Origin: Sergeia podlipaevii
Taxonomy: Eukaryota > Euglenozoa > Kinetoplastea > Trypanosomatida > Trypanosomatidae
Assembly: GCA_030849805.1 (NCBI GenBank)
Contig: JASANZ010002178.1
Coordinates: forward strand, 1 to 64,000
Direction of reading: 5' to 3'
Length of the DNA stretch: 64,000 nt
The notes below the pieces were generated by a model. It was not told where the DNA came from and ran no database searches. It worked only from the letters and a program-made list of their open reading frames with translations. Both the position numbers and the translations under genes were made by a program. Below, piece after piece: positions 9,694-19,640 of this stretch (the first letter of the stretch is position 1; every line of letters begins with the position of its first letter).

Positions 9694-12576
9694 TTAGAAG
9701 GGCAGAGGAATCAACCTCTTCTCAGCAAGATAGTCGAAGATGTAGCTGGAACGCACCAAATCAAGGCCAGAGCACACGCGCACATCGTACACGGTAATAG
9801 GGGAGGTGTGTGCCTTTTCCGTCATCTCCTGCTTCACACGCAAGAAGAGTGCAGGGGGAATGTGATCCTCGCTGCAGATGGCAGCCTCCTCCGTGGAGAG
9901 AGAGACATAGCCGTGCATAGAGCGAATGTCCAGCGAGCCGCCATACTTCATCTCACACCCTTGAGCACCTGCCACGCTTACCTGAGGTGCGCGAGTGCCC
10001 TCCAAGCGCTGCTCAAGTACCTTCTCAACATTCGTTTTGATGTTAAGAAGACGCTTAAAACCAACCATCCAGGCCTCGCAGTCTGTGTCAGAGTCGCACA
10101 CCACCTCGAGCGACCTGCCGCCCGGGAGAACCAGGCCAAAAGCACGATAGTTGTTGATACCCAAATTGGCAGGAGTGATGCTCTGCGTGAGATCCGCACG
10201 GAAGGTACCATTGTCGTTGACAGCTTCCTGGCGTGCCTTGGCAAGCTGCGTTTCGCTGCTGAAGCTGGTAAAGGAGCTCGTGTAAACGCCCAGTACCACC
10301 TTCTTCACATCCTTCAGCCAAATCGTGACAGGTGGCTTGCGGCGGTTAATAGGTGCCCCTTGATTGTCAAGTTCGCAGGAGTGAATGCGCTTGCAGTCCT
10401 CTGAAAGAAAGTAGAAGCGGCGGCGCAGATGGCCCATGCTGGAAATCTTGGTCATCTTGACACCCAGACGCAGATACGTGAGCACTTGATCCACGAGGGA
10501 GTTGAGGTGCTGCTCCTTCTTGACCGCATCCTGCAAGTTCTCCTTCTTCTTTGCCTGCGCCACTTCCAGCACACGGTTGCGGTAAGCCTCCAGTCCCTTC
10601 TCCAGCTTCTCCTTGCGTGCCTTCTCCTCCTCAATCTTGGCCATGTAGCTCTGCTTCTCACGCGCAAAAACATCGTCAAACTGACGGCGGATGTTCTCAG
10701 TCTCCTCAGGGTTCACGGGGGTATCCTCGAGGGAGATGAGCTTAGGCAGGTACTCTTCGATTGTCTTAATGTCCTCAACGACAGCCTTCTCTGCCGCAAC
10801 CTCTTTGCTGGATACCTCCTCGCCAGCTTGCTTGCGTTCCTCCGTAAGCGAGCGAATCTGCTCAAGCACCTTTTCGTTGATGTCCTTGATCTGCTTGATC
10901 CACTGCTCACGCTGGCGGCGACGGTCCTCCATCACGCTCTTGCGTACAGCCTGCACGCTCTCCCGCTCGCGCAAGATGGCATCACGACCCTTCGCCTTGT
11001 CCAGCTTCGCCATCTCTAACTCCTTCTGCTTTGCCTGGATAGTGGCCTGACGGGTGGCAAGCTCCTCTTCAAGCTGGGACATCTCCTCCTTGAGGCGTGC
11101 CGCCGCCACTTCCTCGTCCTCCTTCTTCTTGCGGATCTTGTCAAGCGTCTGCTCATACTCGCGCGTGCGCTCGTCGCGGTCGGCTTGGAGAGAAGCGTTC
11201 TCCTTCTTCTTCGCCTCAAGAGTGCGCTCAAGCTCCGCCAGAGTGGTGCCACTGCTCGCTTCCTGCTCCTTGATCTGCTTGGCAGCTTCCTCCTTAGCAC
11301 GCTGCTTGATGACCGCAAGTTGCTTCTCACGAAGCTCGTCACGCTTGGACTGAATGGCCGTGATGCGTTTGACCTCTTCCTCCTTGATGTTGGGGATCTG
11401 CTTGGCAGATTCGTATATGCACGGCTTGTAGTCGTACACGGTCCTGGCAATCAGCATCTCATCACGCAGCTCTGCCACGTCCTGGTCGAGGCGCCACTTC
11501 TCCACGGGCAGGTCACGCAGCATGGAGCCGATGCCGGTTGAGCCCAGCATGTTCGTGACGCGGCGAATCATCGACAAGTTGTGCAGTGTCTCCTCTGCCC
11601 ACTTGCCATCCGTGAAGCAGTGGATAAACATAAAAGTACTGGTTGGGCCGTTCAGGGCATTGGCATCGTACCCCTTCTCTCCGTTGTAGCTGCGGCGAAG
11701 CAGCTGGCTCACTTTAGACTTACCAAAAGGGATGCGCAAACGGCTGCACTTGATGCTGGAGACAATTCCAGCCGCAGAAAGCAGCACGCGATGCGTCTTC
11801 TCGTACTCACCCTGCTGGGTCGCATCCACACCGCACAGTGCCGGACGCTCAGCATCACCAAGTGCAACGAAGTTCATAGAGTTTTCTTCCTGGTAGTTGG
11901 TGAACATTTCGTCGTTCTCGTAGCGGAACAGCTGCAACATGATGGTGTCGCCGTTGTACGGCGGAAGTGCCTCCAGCTCAGGAGTCGGCTGCTTCTCAGG
12001 AAGAACAGACCCAAATACCTTCTCGTAGTTTTGCCTTATCTTTGAGAAAACGCTGCGCACATCTGACCCGCTTGAAACCTTCGCACGCTCGACCATGCGC
12101 ACACGCGGACCTTCCTTCACAGACTCCACAATCACGCCGAGCTCGTTGTTGAGGTTGATGAGATCCACCAGGTGCTCAGTCTGGCCAACCACGTAGCAAC
12201 AAATAGAAAACACACCGCTCCCAGAAGACACCGCATCTGAAATCAGCTTCGCCGCGTAGCCTTCGTCAGAGCCAGTGCCAAGCATCAGCTGACGGCGTGG
12301 TGTCGAGCGCACACCGTACGCGAACACGACCAAGTTCTGCCTCTTCTTGGCAAAATCAGATGCAGCGGTAGAAAGGGTTTTGCTAGACAGTTTCGCTGCG
12401 TTGGGGTTCTCAAGAATCTGCTCAACGTTGAAGGTTGCCTCTGCAACAGGGAACCCAGCCTCCTTGAGAGTTGGGGGACACGTGAAAATCACCGAATTGC
12501 CGCTCACGCCAATTGCCTTGGGCATGCCAGTTTGTGCTTGCATGTCATGTGTGCAGACAGTGATGCAGGCGTCCAT
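9694..12576 (-). CDS. Kinesin-like protein with a dead motor domain, coiled coil and PH-like domain
   Basis: A 960-residue protein. Residues 1-360 follow a kinesin head: FAYG at about 85-88 where the P-loop begins, RIPFGKSKVSQLLRRS matching the IPYRDSKLTRLL region, and an LGDAE string where LAGSE is expected. The nucleotide-binding residues are gone: the GQTGSGKT loop reads GVRSTPRRQ. It therefore probably does not hydrolyse ATP. Residues about 395-660 are a long charged coiled coil. The C-terminal 250 residues include a PH-like block (RRRFYFLSED...WLKDVKKV...AWMVGFKRLLN). Codons are strongly GC-ending, suggesting high expression, as for structural cytoskeletal proteins. The open frame continues to a TTG at 12648, but the ATG at 12576 follows the A/T-rich spacer and is preferred. 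A role in flagellum or cortical cytoskeleton is inference. Confidence 0.75.
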   Translation of the reverse strand: MDACITVCTHDMQAQTGMPKAIGVSGNSVIFTCPPTLKEAGFPVAEATFNVEQILENPNAAKLSSKTLSTAASDFAKKRQNLVVFAYGVRSTPRRQLMLGTGSDEGYAAKLISDAVSSGSGVFSICCYVVGQTEHLVDLINLNNELGVIVESVKEGPRVRMVERAKVSSGSDVRSVFSKIRQNYEKVFGSVLPEKQPTPELEALPPYNGDTIMLQLFRYENDEMFTNYQEENSMNFVALGDAERPALCGVDATQQGEYEKTHRVLLSAAGIVSSIKCSRLRIPFGKSKVSQLLRRSYNGEKGYDANALNGPTSTFMFIHCFTDGKWAEETLHNLSMIRRVTNMLGSTGIGSMLRDLPVEKWRLDQDVAELRDEMLIARTVYDYKPCIYESAKQIPNIKEEEVKRITAIQSKRDELREKQLAVIKQRAKEEAAKQIKEQEASSGTTLAELERTLEAKKKENASLQADRDERTREYEQTLDKIRKKKEDEEVAAARLKEEMSQLEEELATRQATIQAKQKELEMAKLDKAKGRDAILRERESVQAVRKSVMEDRRRQREQWIKQIKDINEKVLEQIRSLTEERKQAGEEVSSKEVAAEKAVVEDIKTIEEYLPKLISLEDTPVNPEETENIRRQFDDVFAREKQSYMAKIEEEKARKEKLEKGLEAYRNRVLEVAQAKKKENLQDAVKKEQHLNSLVDQVLTYLRLGVKMTKISSMGHLRRRFYFLSEDCKRIHSCELDNQGAPINRRKPPVTIWLKDVKKVVLGVYTSSFTSFSSETQLAKARQEAVNDNGTFRADLTQSITPANLGINNYRAFGLVLPGGRSLEVVCDSDTDCEAWMVGFKRLLNIKTNVEKVLEQRLEGTRAPQVSVAGAQGCEMKYGGSLDIRSMHGYVSLSTEEAAICSEDHIPPALFLRVKQEMTEKAHTSPITVYDVRVCSGLDLVRSSYIFDYLAEKRLIPLPF

Positions 12577-13053
12577 CTTAACAAAAATAACAATAATAAT
12601 CAGATATAAAAGTGTAAAAAGAGAAAAGGTTCTACGATACAAAAGCAACTTGCTCTTGTTTCTAAAATTTAACTAAAGAGATAAAATACTACAGCGATAA
12701 AAACGCAGAAGAAAAGGGGGGAAGATGTGATAAAGCATGAGATAACAATCTATAAACATGGAGACATTCAACGCTAAAGTGCATTGCCTACATCGCCACA
12801 AAGAAAATTCTCTGCGAATGGCAAGTAAACCAAAAAGAAAACTTTAAAAAAGTATGATTGATGGTGTTGTTCAGGTACGCAATATATATATATATATATA
12901 TATAATGGGGTGACAAAACAAAGTGCTCAAGCCTTCTCCATAATAGCTGGCGATATGTTCCTGTGTTCGCTGTAGTGTTTTTTTTTATTATTGCTTTTTC
13001 TTCCTTCCCTCTTTCGCAAGTGTAGAAAAAAAGACAACAGTAGCATGCATCCT
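12577..13053. other. Spacer with a TA microsatellite
   Basis: Contains purine runs near 12616-12630 and 12702-12724 (the minus-strand polypyrimidine tract of the kinesin-like gene) and a TA repeat at 12882-12904. No coding signal. Confidence 0.55.
12882..12904. repeat. (TA)n microsatellite
   Basis: About eleven TA units in a row, in the 3' untranslated/spacer region below the ARV1-like gene. Confidence 0.9.
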
Positions 13054-13848
13054 TTAGAACTGCGTATTCCATGATGATAAATGACGAAACATCGCCCTGG
13101 CACCAAAGCACAGTAGGACGCCAATAAAGCCATGACCCATGGAAGGCTGCAGCGAGAGAGTCCAGAATGCTCTTGCAAGCCAGAGTAAAAACATTGCATC
13201 TACCACGGGAAGAACAGAGAGCGGAATGAACCATATAAAGAAAAGACAATAGATGTATTTAACGCGGTACGCGTAACCAACCGCTCTCGCCCACTGATCC
13301 AGTACGTCCTCATAAGCCACGTCCTTTGGCCGAAATCGATTGCCCACCCATACAGCAATCACTGTAAGGAGCATGTACTCTGCACAGGCGTAAAAGAATA
13401 GATACAGCAGCGTGCTTTTGTAGTCCATCAGCGGCAGCAACGTAGGGCTTTGAATTATCTTTACAATCTGCAGCGAGGCATCCGCGGGAAGGCCGGAGGT
13501 GCTTGCAAAAAGCGTAACAGTACCGCTGGCGTTAGTGGAGTTCGAAAAAGAAGGCGGTGTGGTCGTCGCAAGTGTCCTGAACACTGAGACACTACGCACC
13601 ACAAAGGCCTCAATGAGACAACTACACAGTGCCATCGCTACATAGACAAAAGCTGAGTCACTCTCGTTAAATAATATGTGCCGCCATGCTTGACGCTGAA
13701 GCAACGTGACATCGATCCAAAGCTGAACTTTGCCAAACTCGTAATACTGATCGCAAGAGCTCCCGCAGCGGGTGCAACGCTCCACGGTTTGCGTCTCGGG
13801 ATTAATGATTCTAGATATTGGTGCTGCGCATTCAATACAGCGTGGCAT
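13054..13848 (-). CDS. ARV1: ARV1-like ER lipid homeostasis protein
   Basis: A 264-residue protein starting with a zinc-binding ARV1 homology domain: Cys4, Cys7, Cys25 and Cys28, then DQYYEF, and LWIDVTLLQRQAWRHILFN, the typical stretch after the cysteines. Hydrophobic segments follow at about 67-90, 140-170, 200-225 and 230-250. ARV1 proteins are ER membrane proteins needed for sterol and sphingolipid distribution and GPI-anchor assembly. GPI anchors coat trypanosomatid surfaces, so the gene fits the biology. The upstream frame starts with TTG at 13866; the ATG at 13848 gives the usual MxRCIECG-type start and follows a polypyrimidine tract (13969-13986 as A run). Confidence 0.85.
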   Translation of the reverse strand: MPRCIECAAPISRIINPETQTVERCTRCGSSCDQYYEFGKVQLWIDVTLLQRQAWRHILFNESDSAFVYVAMALCSCLIEAFVVRSVSVFRTLATTTPPSFSNSTNASGTVTLFASTSGLPADASLQIVKIIQSPTLLPLMDYKSTLLYLFFYACAEYMLLTVIAVWVGNRFRPKDVAYEDVLDQWARAVGYAYRVKYIYCLFFIWFIPLSVLPVVDAMFLLWLARAFWTLSLQPSMGHGFIGVLLCFGARAMFRHLSSWNTQF

Positions 13849-14519
13849 GACGATGGTGTCAATCAAGTATACAAATCCAAACTCGCTCGCAATGACACTT
13901 GTTGCGTATATGCAAGAGGACTCTTTTTTTTTAGCAAAAAAAAATGTGTTTTGCGCAAAAGAAAGCTAAAAAAAAAAAAAAAGAAGTAGCAGCAGATATG
14001 TGAAGCAAAATACACCTTGATATTACCACGTACTAACGGTAGTAAACAAGAGAAAAAGAGGGATCACAAAAAAAGAAAGAGCGGAAATGGGAAAAAAAAC
14101 GCAAAATAAATTGCAGTGAGAGGTGCATATAGGCAGAATAGCATACGCCACATTATTGCCACCAAAGCAAGAAGAAAAGCAATCAGGCCACAATGAATCG
14201 CTGAAATACTATTCTCTTCAAAAAAAAAAAAAAATGAGGGTAATCGTCTTCTCCCACTTTTGCAAAGGGGAAGAGATCCCTCTCCCTCTTCATATTTCCG
14301 CTGTTATTGTTCATAATGATGGTGTTTTTTGTTGTTTTGAATCGCACAATATATATGTATATAAATAGCACAGCTAACGCTTCCGCAGTGGCTTTATATT
14401 GTCTCTAAAAAAGGATATAATAGTTGATTGTCCTCCTCACGGTACTGCAGCTTTCCTCTTATACCACCAGTGTATATGAAGATAATAACAAAAAAAGGGT
14501 TCAAATCCATCAACGCGTG
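13849..14519. other. Spacer
   Basis: AT-rich, with long A runs at 13929-13986 and 14220-14234. A GGTTCAAATCC string at 14499 resembles a tRNA B box but has no tRNA around it. No coding signal. Confidence 0.5.
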
Positions 14520-16733
14520 TCACGTAGCTTCCTCCGTTGGGACGTGGTTGAGGTTAATATCGGATGGCGATATGGGACTGCGCAGCACACGCGCAGGGAC
14601 CACCACACTGGCCAGCTTTGTGATCTTGGAAGTGTCCTCGCGCACCACGACGCCACTGAACTGATCGCCGATCATCCAGCCACAAAAAATAGGAAAATAC
14701 TTGTGGTCAAACTTCTTCAGAAACACGCGGCGTTGGTAAACAACGAGAGAGTCAAAGAACCTGCCCGGTGATGACTCGTTTCCTTTATCAATGGACTGCG
14801 CTACAGGGGCAGAGGTAGCGAAAGAGCCTGGGCCACAGAGACCCAGCGGCGATAAACACCCATCGTCATCCGGGTCCACGGGGGCTGTACGGAGCGTCTC
14901 CACATCTGTCACTGGATCGTACATGATAACGTTCTGACCAGCTCGTCCGTTGATGGGCTTGGAAATGTGATAGTCCGACATAATGTGGCGAGTCCGTAGA
15001 AAACTCGCCTGCAGCATGTTCTGATGATCAGGAGCGAGGGTGTCCATGAAAGGAAGGATAGCCTTGCTGCCCGTTATGCACTTCCACATTGGTTCAAGTA
15101 CGCGGATGTTGTTGTTGAGAAGGACGTCGGGTAGCGTCGGGCACTTGCGGTGAGCAAAGCTTGATGGGGTCTCTTGCTGCTCGCTGTAGTGGCGCAGCAC
15201 TGTGTCCCAAGACCATGTCTTCCACACCAAAAGAACTTCCTCCCCATCACTATCCACAATAGAAGGATGACTGGAGACAATAGTGAGAGGGGCTGAGTTG
15301 ATCGGTTGGCTTGCGGCGAAGGAGAGACCCTCAAGCTTGATGAGTAGCTTGGCACGGAATCCCGCCTTCATGGCAAAGTTCATTGCGCACGTGGCAGTAT
15401 AGCGCTCCTCGTCGTCATCGTCGATCATGAAGTGAATCAACTTGTGCTTGGGGCACACCCGCTCGTTGGACAGAAGCTGTGTATAGTACTCCACACATTT
15501 AGCGCTAAGAAAAGACCCCGTGGAGGTGCCCTGGTGGACACCGTAGTGCTTGGCCATTTTCTCTTGTGTGTCGCAGCACTCGAGCAGCGCACCAGATGAA
15601 TCGCAGTTGTACTCGAGCATTACAATCCGCTTTCCATCATAACCAAAGTCAAAGCGGCCGCACATGGGCGGTGTCAACTCCCACGCACGCCTCAATAGCG
15701 GCTGCAGCTCAGGCGGAACGCCAAAGTAGTGCTCCAGCAGGTGCTCGGCGTCTGGGTCATTCAACACGCGCGCGGTCGCCTCCATGGCAATACGATGAAG
15801 AGATGTGGCAGCGCGGTTGATGCGGCACCACATGTCATAATCCAAGAAGTAAAATGCACCGGGCACATCGACAACGTTCGCCTCAGCCGTTCTGATGTCA
15901 CCCCCATCCTTCACGTCAACAAGTGAACGACGCAAACAGTCATCGCACGGCTCACCGGCTGTAAGCCACGCCAGGGATGGATCGGGATTGATAGGGCAGC
16001 GAGTGATGGTGCCTCGGCCCACAACAATGCGGTAATCATCGGCTAGGTTGCCCTTCGTGAAGTCGTAGAAGGGCTCCTGCACAGTAAGCCAGCCCATCAC
16101 TGGGTCCCCAGTGCTCGTGGGGTCCACCAGCTCTACGCAACCGTCATCGCCAGTGCGCAGCTCCATCTCCCGACTGTAGTGTCTTCCCTCTTCCCACTTC
16201 TCGAACCCGTGGTTCTGCTCTGCAATGCGCACACACACATTGGCGGCACTGGATCCGTTGGCGAGTATTTCAGTGGTCACTGCCACGTGACCAAATGGCA
16301 TGGCAGCGGACCTGCCCCAGACGATAATGTCGCCCACGCTAGGGGCCACGGTCGAAGTGCCATTCCTGGTACGCACCACATCCACTACGCTGCCGTCCTT
16401 GATGCGTGTAAAAGGCAACTCCACAGTCCACAGGTCCTCAGCAGTGGGCACCTGCGTCATCCATACCCCCTTGCGCGCGGCGCAGTAACGACGCACGAAT
16501 TCGACGCACAGCCACTTGATACCCAGCCTGCAGTACGGAGTGGTTGGGCACGGCAGCGTCTTGTCCACCGAGCTCAGCGGTGCGCACGCGGGAGTGAACG
16601 ACTCATCATTACTGACGTGCAGTTCATCCCCGTTTGAAATTACCGGCACACCATCGGCCGTGACACCAATAAGGCCGTCAAATGGGATTGATTTGACCCC
16701 TAGTGCGGTACACCCGGAATCGTTGCTCATCAT
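14520..16733 (-). CDS. GSPS: Glutathionylspermidine synthetase (bifunctional amidase/synthetase)
   Basis: A 737-residue two-domain enzyme. The N-terminal CHAP amidase (about 65-230) keeps its catalytic pair, Cys76 in WLCVEF and His149 in FGHV. The C-terminal ATP-grasp synthetase (about 260-720) shows FDFGYDGKRIVMLEYN, KPINGRAGQNV and GWMIGDQFSGVVVRED, the nucleotide and substrate loops of the family. The enzyme joins glutathione to spermidine with ATP, the first step to trypanothione; the amidase reverses it. Trypanothione synthetase is the close relative, usually about 650 residues. The greater length favours glutathionylspermidine synthetase, but the distinction needs alignment. The open frame runs to a GTG at 16898; two adjacent ATGs lie at 16733 and 16730. 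Confidence 0.85.
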   Translation of the reverse strand: MMSNDSGCTALGVKSIPFDGLIGVTADGVPVISNGDELHVSNDESFTPACAPLSSVDKTLPCPTTPYCRLGIKWLCVEFVRRYCAARKGVWMTQVPTAEDLWTVELPFTRIKDGSVVDVVRTRNGTSTVAPSVGDIIVWGRSAAMPFGHVAVTTEILANGSSAANVCVRIAEQNHGFEKWEEGRHYSREMELRTGDDGCVELVDPTSTGDPVMGWLTVQEPFYDFTKGNLADDYRIVVGRGTITRCPINPDPSLAWLTAGEPCDDCLRRSLVDVKDGGDIRTAEANVVDVPGAFYFLDYDMWCRINRAATSLHRIAMEATARVLNDPDAEHLLEHYFGVPPELQPLLRRAWELTPPMCGRFDFGYDGKRIVMLEYNCDSSGALLECCDTQEKMAKHYGVHQGTSTGSFLSAKCVEYYTQLLSNERVCPKHKLIHFMIDDDDEERYTATCAMNFAMKAGFRAKLLIKLEGLSFAASQPINSAPLTIVSSHPSIVDSDGEEVLLVWKTWSWDTVLRHYSEQQETPSSFAHRKCPTLPDVLLNNNIRVLEPMWKCITGSKAILPFMDTLAPDHQNMLQASFLRTRHIMSDYHISKPINGRAGQNVIMYDPVTDVETLRTAPVDPDDDGCLSPLGLCGPGSFATSAPVAQSIDKGNESSPGRFFDSLVVYQRRVFLKKFDHKYFPIFCGWMIGDQFSGVVVREDTSKITKLASVVVPARVLRSPISPSDINLNHVPTEEAT

Positions 16734-17851
16734 ATGCCGCCTTTGCTGAAGTCGCCTAGATATTTCAGCGCCGTCTAAGTTCCTTGCGGTGAATGGACTG
16801 TGTTGGCAATGAAGAGGCTTGCTGAGATAGCGGCAAACGCTATTGTGCCTAAAGAATAATCTGTAAATTACGTTCGTGGTGTATAATGAATAGTACACAG
16901 AAAAATAATATTAAGCAGATATACTACGTTTCAACTGCACAATGAATGGATTGTATAATATACTCGCAAAAAAAAAACGGCAATCCGTCTCCTTTCTGTA
17001 TGTATATTTATTCCTCTCTACTTATATGTTTTGTAAGTTGAAAATGAATGTCCTTCTGGAAGCAGACGCGATAAGAAGCTACAGCAAGGATAAACCCCGT
17101 TAATTTTTTTTTTTTAAGTAGTAGTGAGCGGGACAAAGAATGAAATAGCAGCAGAGGAATAGCAAAGGAATGCTAAGTAAAACATTATGTCCTCTTTTCC
17201 AATAACAGAACAAGCGCGTGCATGTTGCTCACGCAAGTATGTCCATTTACAATGAAGTGAGTGGAGAGAGAACAATGAGCATGCCATGCTCACTCTCATT
17301 TATGTTTCATGTTTTTTTTGTTGTTGTTATTATCGTCCGTGTAGGTACACCATCGTAATTAGAAAGATAAAAATGAAAGATATCCGGACACCCCCCGCAG
17401 CAGTAACAAAAAAAAACTATGATGTACTATTTTCTTATATGAACTAACTCGTGCGTGTTTGCTGTGGTTGTTGCTATTTTGCTTTTTCTTTTACTTTCTG
17501 TGTATACGGAAGTGTTTTGAAGCCATGGCGCTCCTCTAAATTAGTTTTTTTTTCTCGTGTTCTCACAGAGCGCTAAAACAAGAAGCAGAGTGGGAGGAGA
17601 TGAAGTGCCACATCCTTCATCACGCAGCGCTCGACTGCTATTGCGGGCGTTAAAGCCCTGTTTATAGCTTAGGCTCTTCTGAACCTTTGTCCCAAGTGAA
17701 GATAACGTTTAAAAAACACAAATTTTATATATGTCCTTTTGCTATGCGTGTATCTAAGCGCATTAGAATTCATGTAGCAGCTTCATCGTACAAGATGACA
17801 TGCAGCAAACATCTGTATCTCGCTGTGTTGGGTGTGCGGCACATGGTCAAT
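16734..17851. other. Spacer
   Basis: About 1.1 kb, AT-rich. It covers the splice-acceptor region of the GSPS gene and the probable 3' untranslated region of the small tail-anchored protein gene. A 61-codon ATG frame at 17114-17299 has no recognisable features and was not accepted. Confidence 0.5.
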
Positions 17852-18082
17852 TTACAAGCCGTGTAGGGCCACCTCGCGATACAAAAAGTATCCAGCACAA
17901 GTGAAGTAAACAGCAAAGCAGAACACGAGAAATGTACCAGCCATATCAGTAAGTGTGTCAGTAGTCTCTTTGCAGTAGACCACTTCCGCATTGCCAAAAC
18001 ACTTGGCAAACAATGAGGGCTTGCGCTCCTCCGATTTAACGGGTGACTGATTTTTGTTGTTGTTGTTCGTCTTGGCAGTCAT
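17852..18082 (-). CDS. Small tail-anchored membrane protein A
   Basis: A 76-residue protein. A polar, asparagine- and lysine-rich N-terminus is followed by one hydrophobic segment near the C-terminus (about 45-70), framed by LTDMAGTFLVFCFAVYFT and YFLYREVAL. The layout is that of a C-terminally anchored protein with its N-terminus in the cytosol or matrix. Its last 35 residues are nearly the same as those of the next gene at 18727-19137, so the two are paralogues. I do not recognise the family. It could be a small subunit of an ER or mitochondrial complex; Sec61 beta has this layout, but I see no match to its motif. ATG at 18082, with a purine run upstream at about 18200-18240. Confidence 0.65.
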   Translation of the reverse strand: MTAKTNNNNKNQSPVKSEERKPSLFAKCFGNAEVVYCKETTDTLTDMAGTFLVFCFAVYFTCAGYFLYREVALHGL

Positions 18083-18726
18083 TGTGTAATACGAAAAGAA
18101 TTTGGTGCTTTGATTCAGTAATAATAAATGAGAAAAGGGGTGGAATGAACTAATCTACTGAATTGAAACAGAAATCCACAGATATGTATACACATATATG
18201 AGAAAAGGAAGAGAGAAAGGAAAGAAGAGTGGGAAGGCAAAGATAATAACGATATGGAAAGGAAGCAAGAGCAAGGAAGAAGAGAAGAGTCAATAAAGAT
18301 CAGCAAGTGGCGCCACAGCCTGCTCCTTTAATATATAAGAAATATATTAGAGAGCGCCGTGTAAAGGGAAAAAGAAGATGGTACTTTCTATGCCTTCATG
18401 GGTACACTAAAAGAAAAAGTGTTCGTCTCGCTTTGCTGAAATGTGTGTTTTGTTCAATTTGTTGTTATTTCTTGATGCAATCGTGAGAGCCTGATACCTC
18501 CTTCTTTCCTAAAACGAGAAAAAAAAAAAGAAAAGAAAAAACGAGAGTCGCTTTTCCCAATGTGTCTGCAGAAAAGAAGGATGCCTTCACTCAGCATCAC
18601 GTACAACTCTATTAAATGCGATTAGCACCGGAAAGTCCCTCTACAAACACCATTTCTGTCAACCTCACTCTATTCGCACCATTGGCATACACCCAACCCA
18701 CTTCGCTTTGATACACTCATCTGAAC
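18083..18726. other. Spacer between the two tail-anchored protein genes
   Basis: Contains a long purine run at about 18198-18290 (polypyrimidine on the coding strand) for the downstream small gene and AT-rich spacer. No coding signal. Confidence 0.5.
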
Positions 18727-19137
18727 CTACTGCACCAGGGCAATCTCACGGTACAGAAGGTAGCCTACCACGGTGAAGTACACGGCAAAGCACGCAACAA
18801 GAAAGGTGCCAGCAAAGTCGGTAAGTTTCGCTGTGGTGGAGGAGCTGAAGGTGCAACTGCGGTCGCCAAACATGTAGTCCACCGCCTTTCTCCCCCAGTT
18901 CTTGTCAGTGGTCCGGCGGAATGAGCCATTGGGGGTGGGAAGGCCCATGGAGGCTCTGTTCGCCTGAGCACGAGCAATGGCATCGTCAATGAGACGCTGC
19001 ACAGCAGCCGGGTCAGGTGGGGGCATATCGAACTGCTGAGAGCCACCGCCAGAAACGCGGTGCTGCTCCACGCCAGAGTTACGGGGAGTGCGAGAGGCAG
19101 ACGGCGCCGGAGAAGCAGACTTTCTCTTGGGGGCCAT
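18727..19137 (-). CDS. Small tail-anchored membrane protein B (paralogue of A)
   Basis: A 136-residue protein. The N-terminal 100 residues are polar: a basic, serine/proline-rich start (MAPKRKSASPAPSAS), then a short helical stretch (AAVQRLIDDAIARAQANRAS). One membrane segment near the C-terminus carries LTDFAGTFLVACFAVYFT and YLLYREIAL. The tail matches protein A closely while the N-terminal parts do not, which suggests the membrane segment is the conserved working part. Codon use is more GC-ending than in copy A, suggesting higher expression. Family unknown to me. ATG at 19137, with a minus-strand pyrimidine tract upstream at about 19291-19330. Confidence 0.7.
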   Translation of the reverse strand: MAPKRKSASPAPSASRTPRNSGVEQHRVSGGGSQQFDMPPPDPAAVQRLIDDAIARAQANRASMGLPTPNGSFRRTTDKNWGRKAVDYMFGDRSCTFSSSTTAKLTDFAGTFLVACFAVYFTVVGYLLYREIALVQ

Positions 19138-19640
19138 AATGTTTTGTCTCCTTGTTGAAATAGATAGGTATCTGTGTAGTCACTGAACTCAAAACAGTGA
19201 GGACGCGTCGATCGTGTTTACAATGTAAGAATCTTTTTTTTTTTTTTACAGTCGTCGGCAATACAAAAGAAATCACCGCTTCTCTATCTGGTGAAGAAAA
19301 AGAAAAGATAAAAGGCAAAGAAATGTAAAGAAGTTGCTTCGGAGTAGGTGAACAAAACCAAGAACACAAAGAAATACACACACGATATATCAGGAGAGTA
19401 TGATTTTCTTTTCTCTATTAAAGACGTGTGCTTTCTCTTCTTCTTTTCATCTGTCATAGGAGTTGATTTTGACTATAATGCATTTGACGATATCAATTGC
19501 TTTAATCAAGAAAGAGATAAGCGTATATAGACATGATGTAATGTTCTATATAAAAAAAAAATGTATTACGTTTTCATTGTATGGAGAAAGCATTGCAAGT
19601 TATCGGTATGTACAACGTCATACAATCGCATAACAAACTT
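19138..19640. other. Spacer
   Basis: AT-rich with purine runs near 19291-19330 and A runs near 19551-19561; no coding or RNA signal. Confidence 0.5.

Noticed and set aside
14496..14512. tRNA B-box-like string GGTTCAAATCC
   Set aside because: No acceptor stem, A box or cloverleaf can be made around it.
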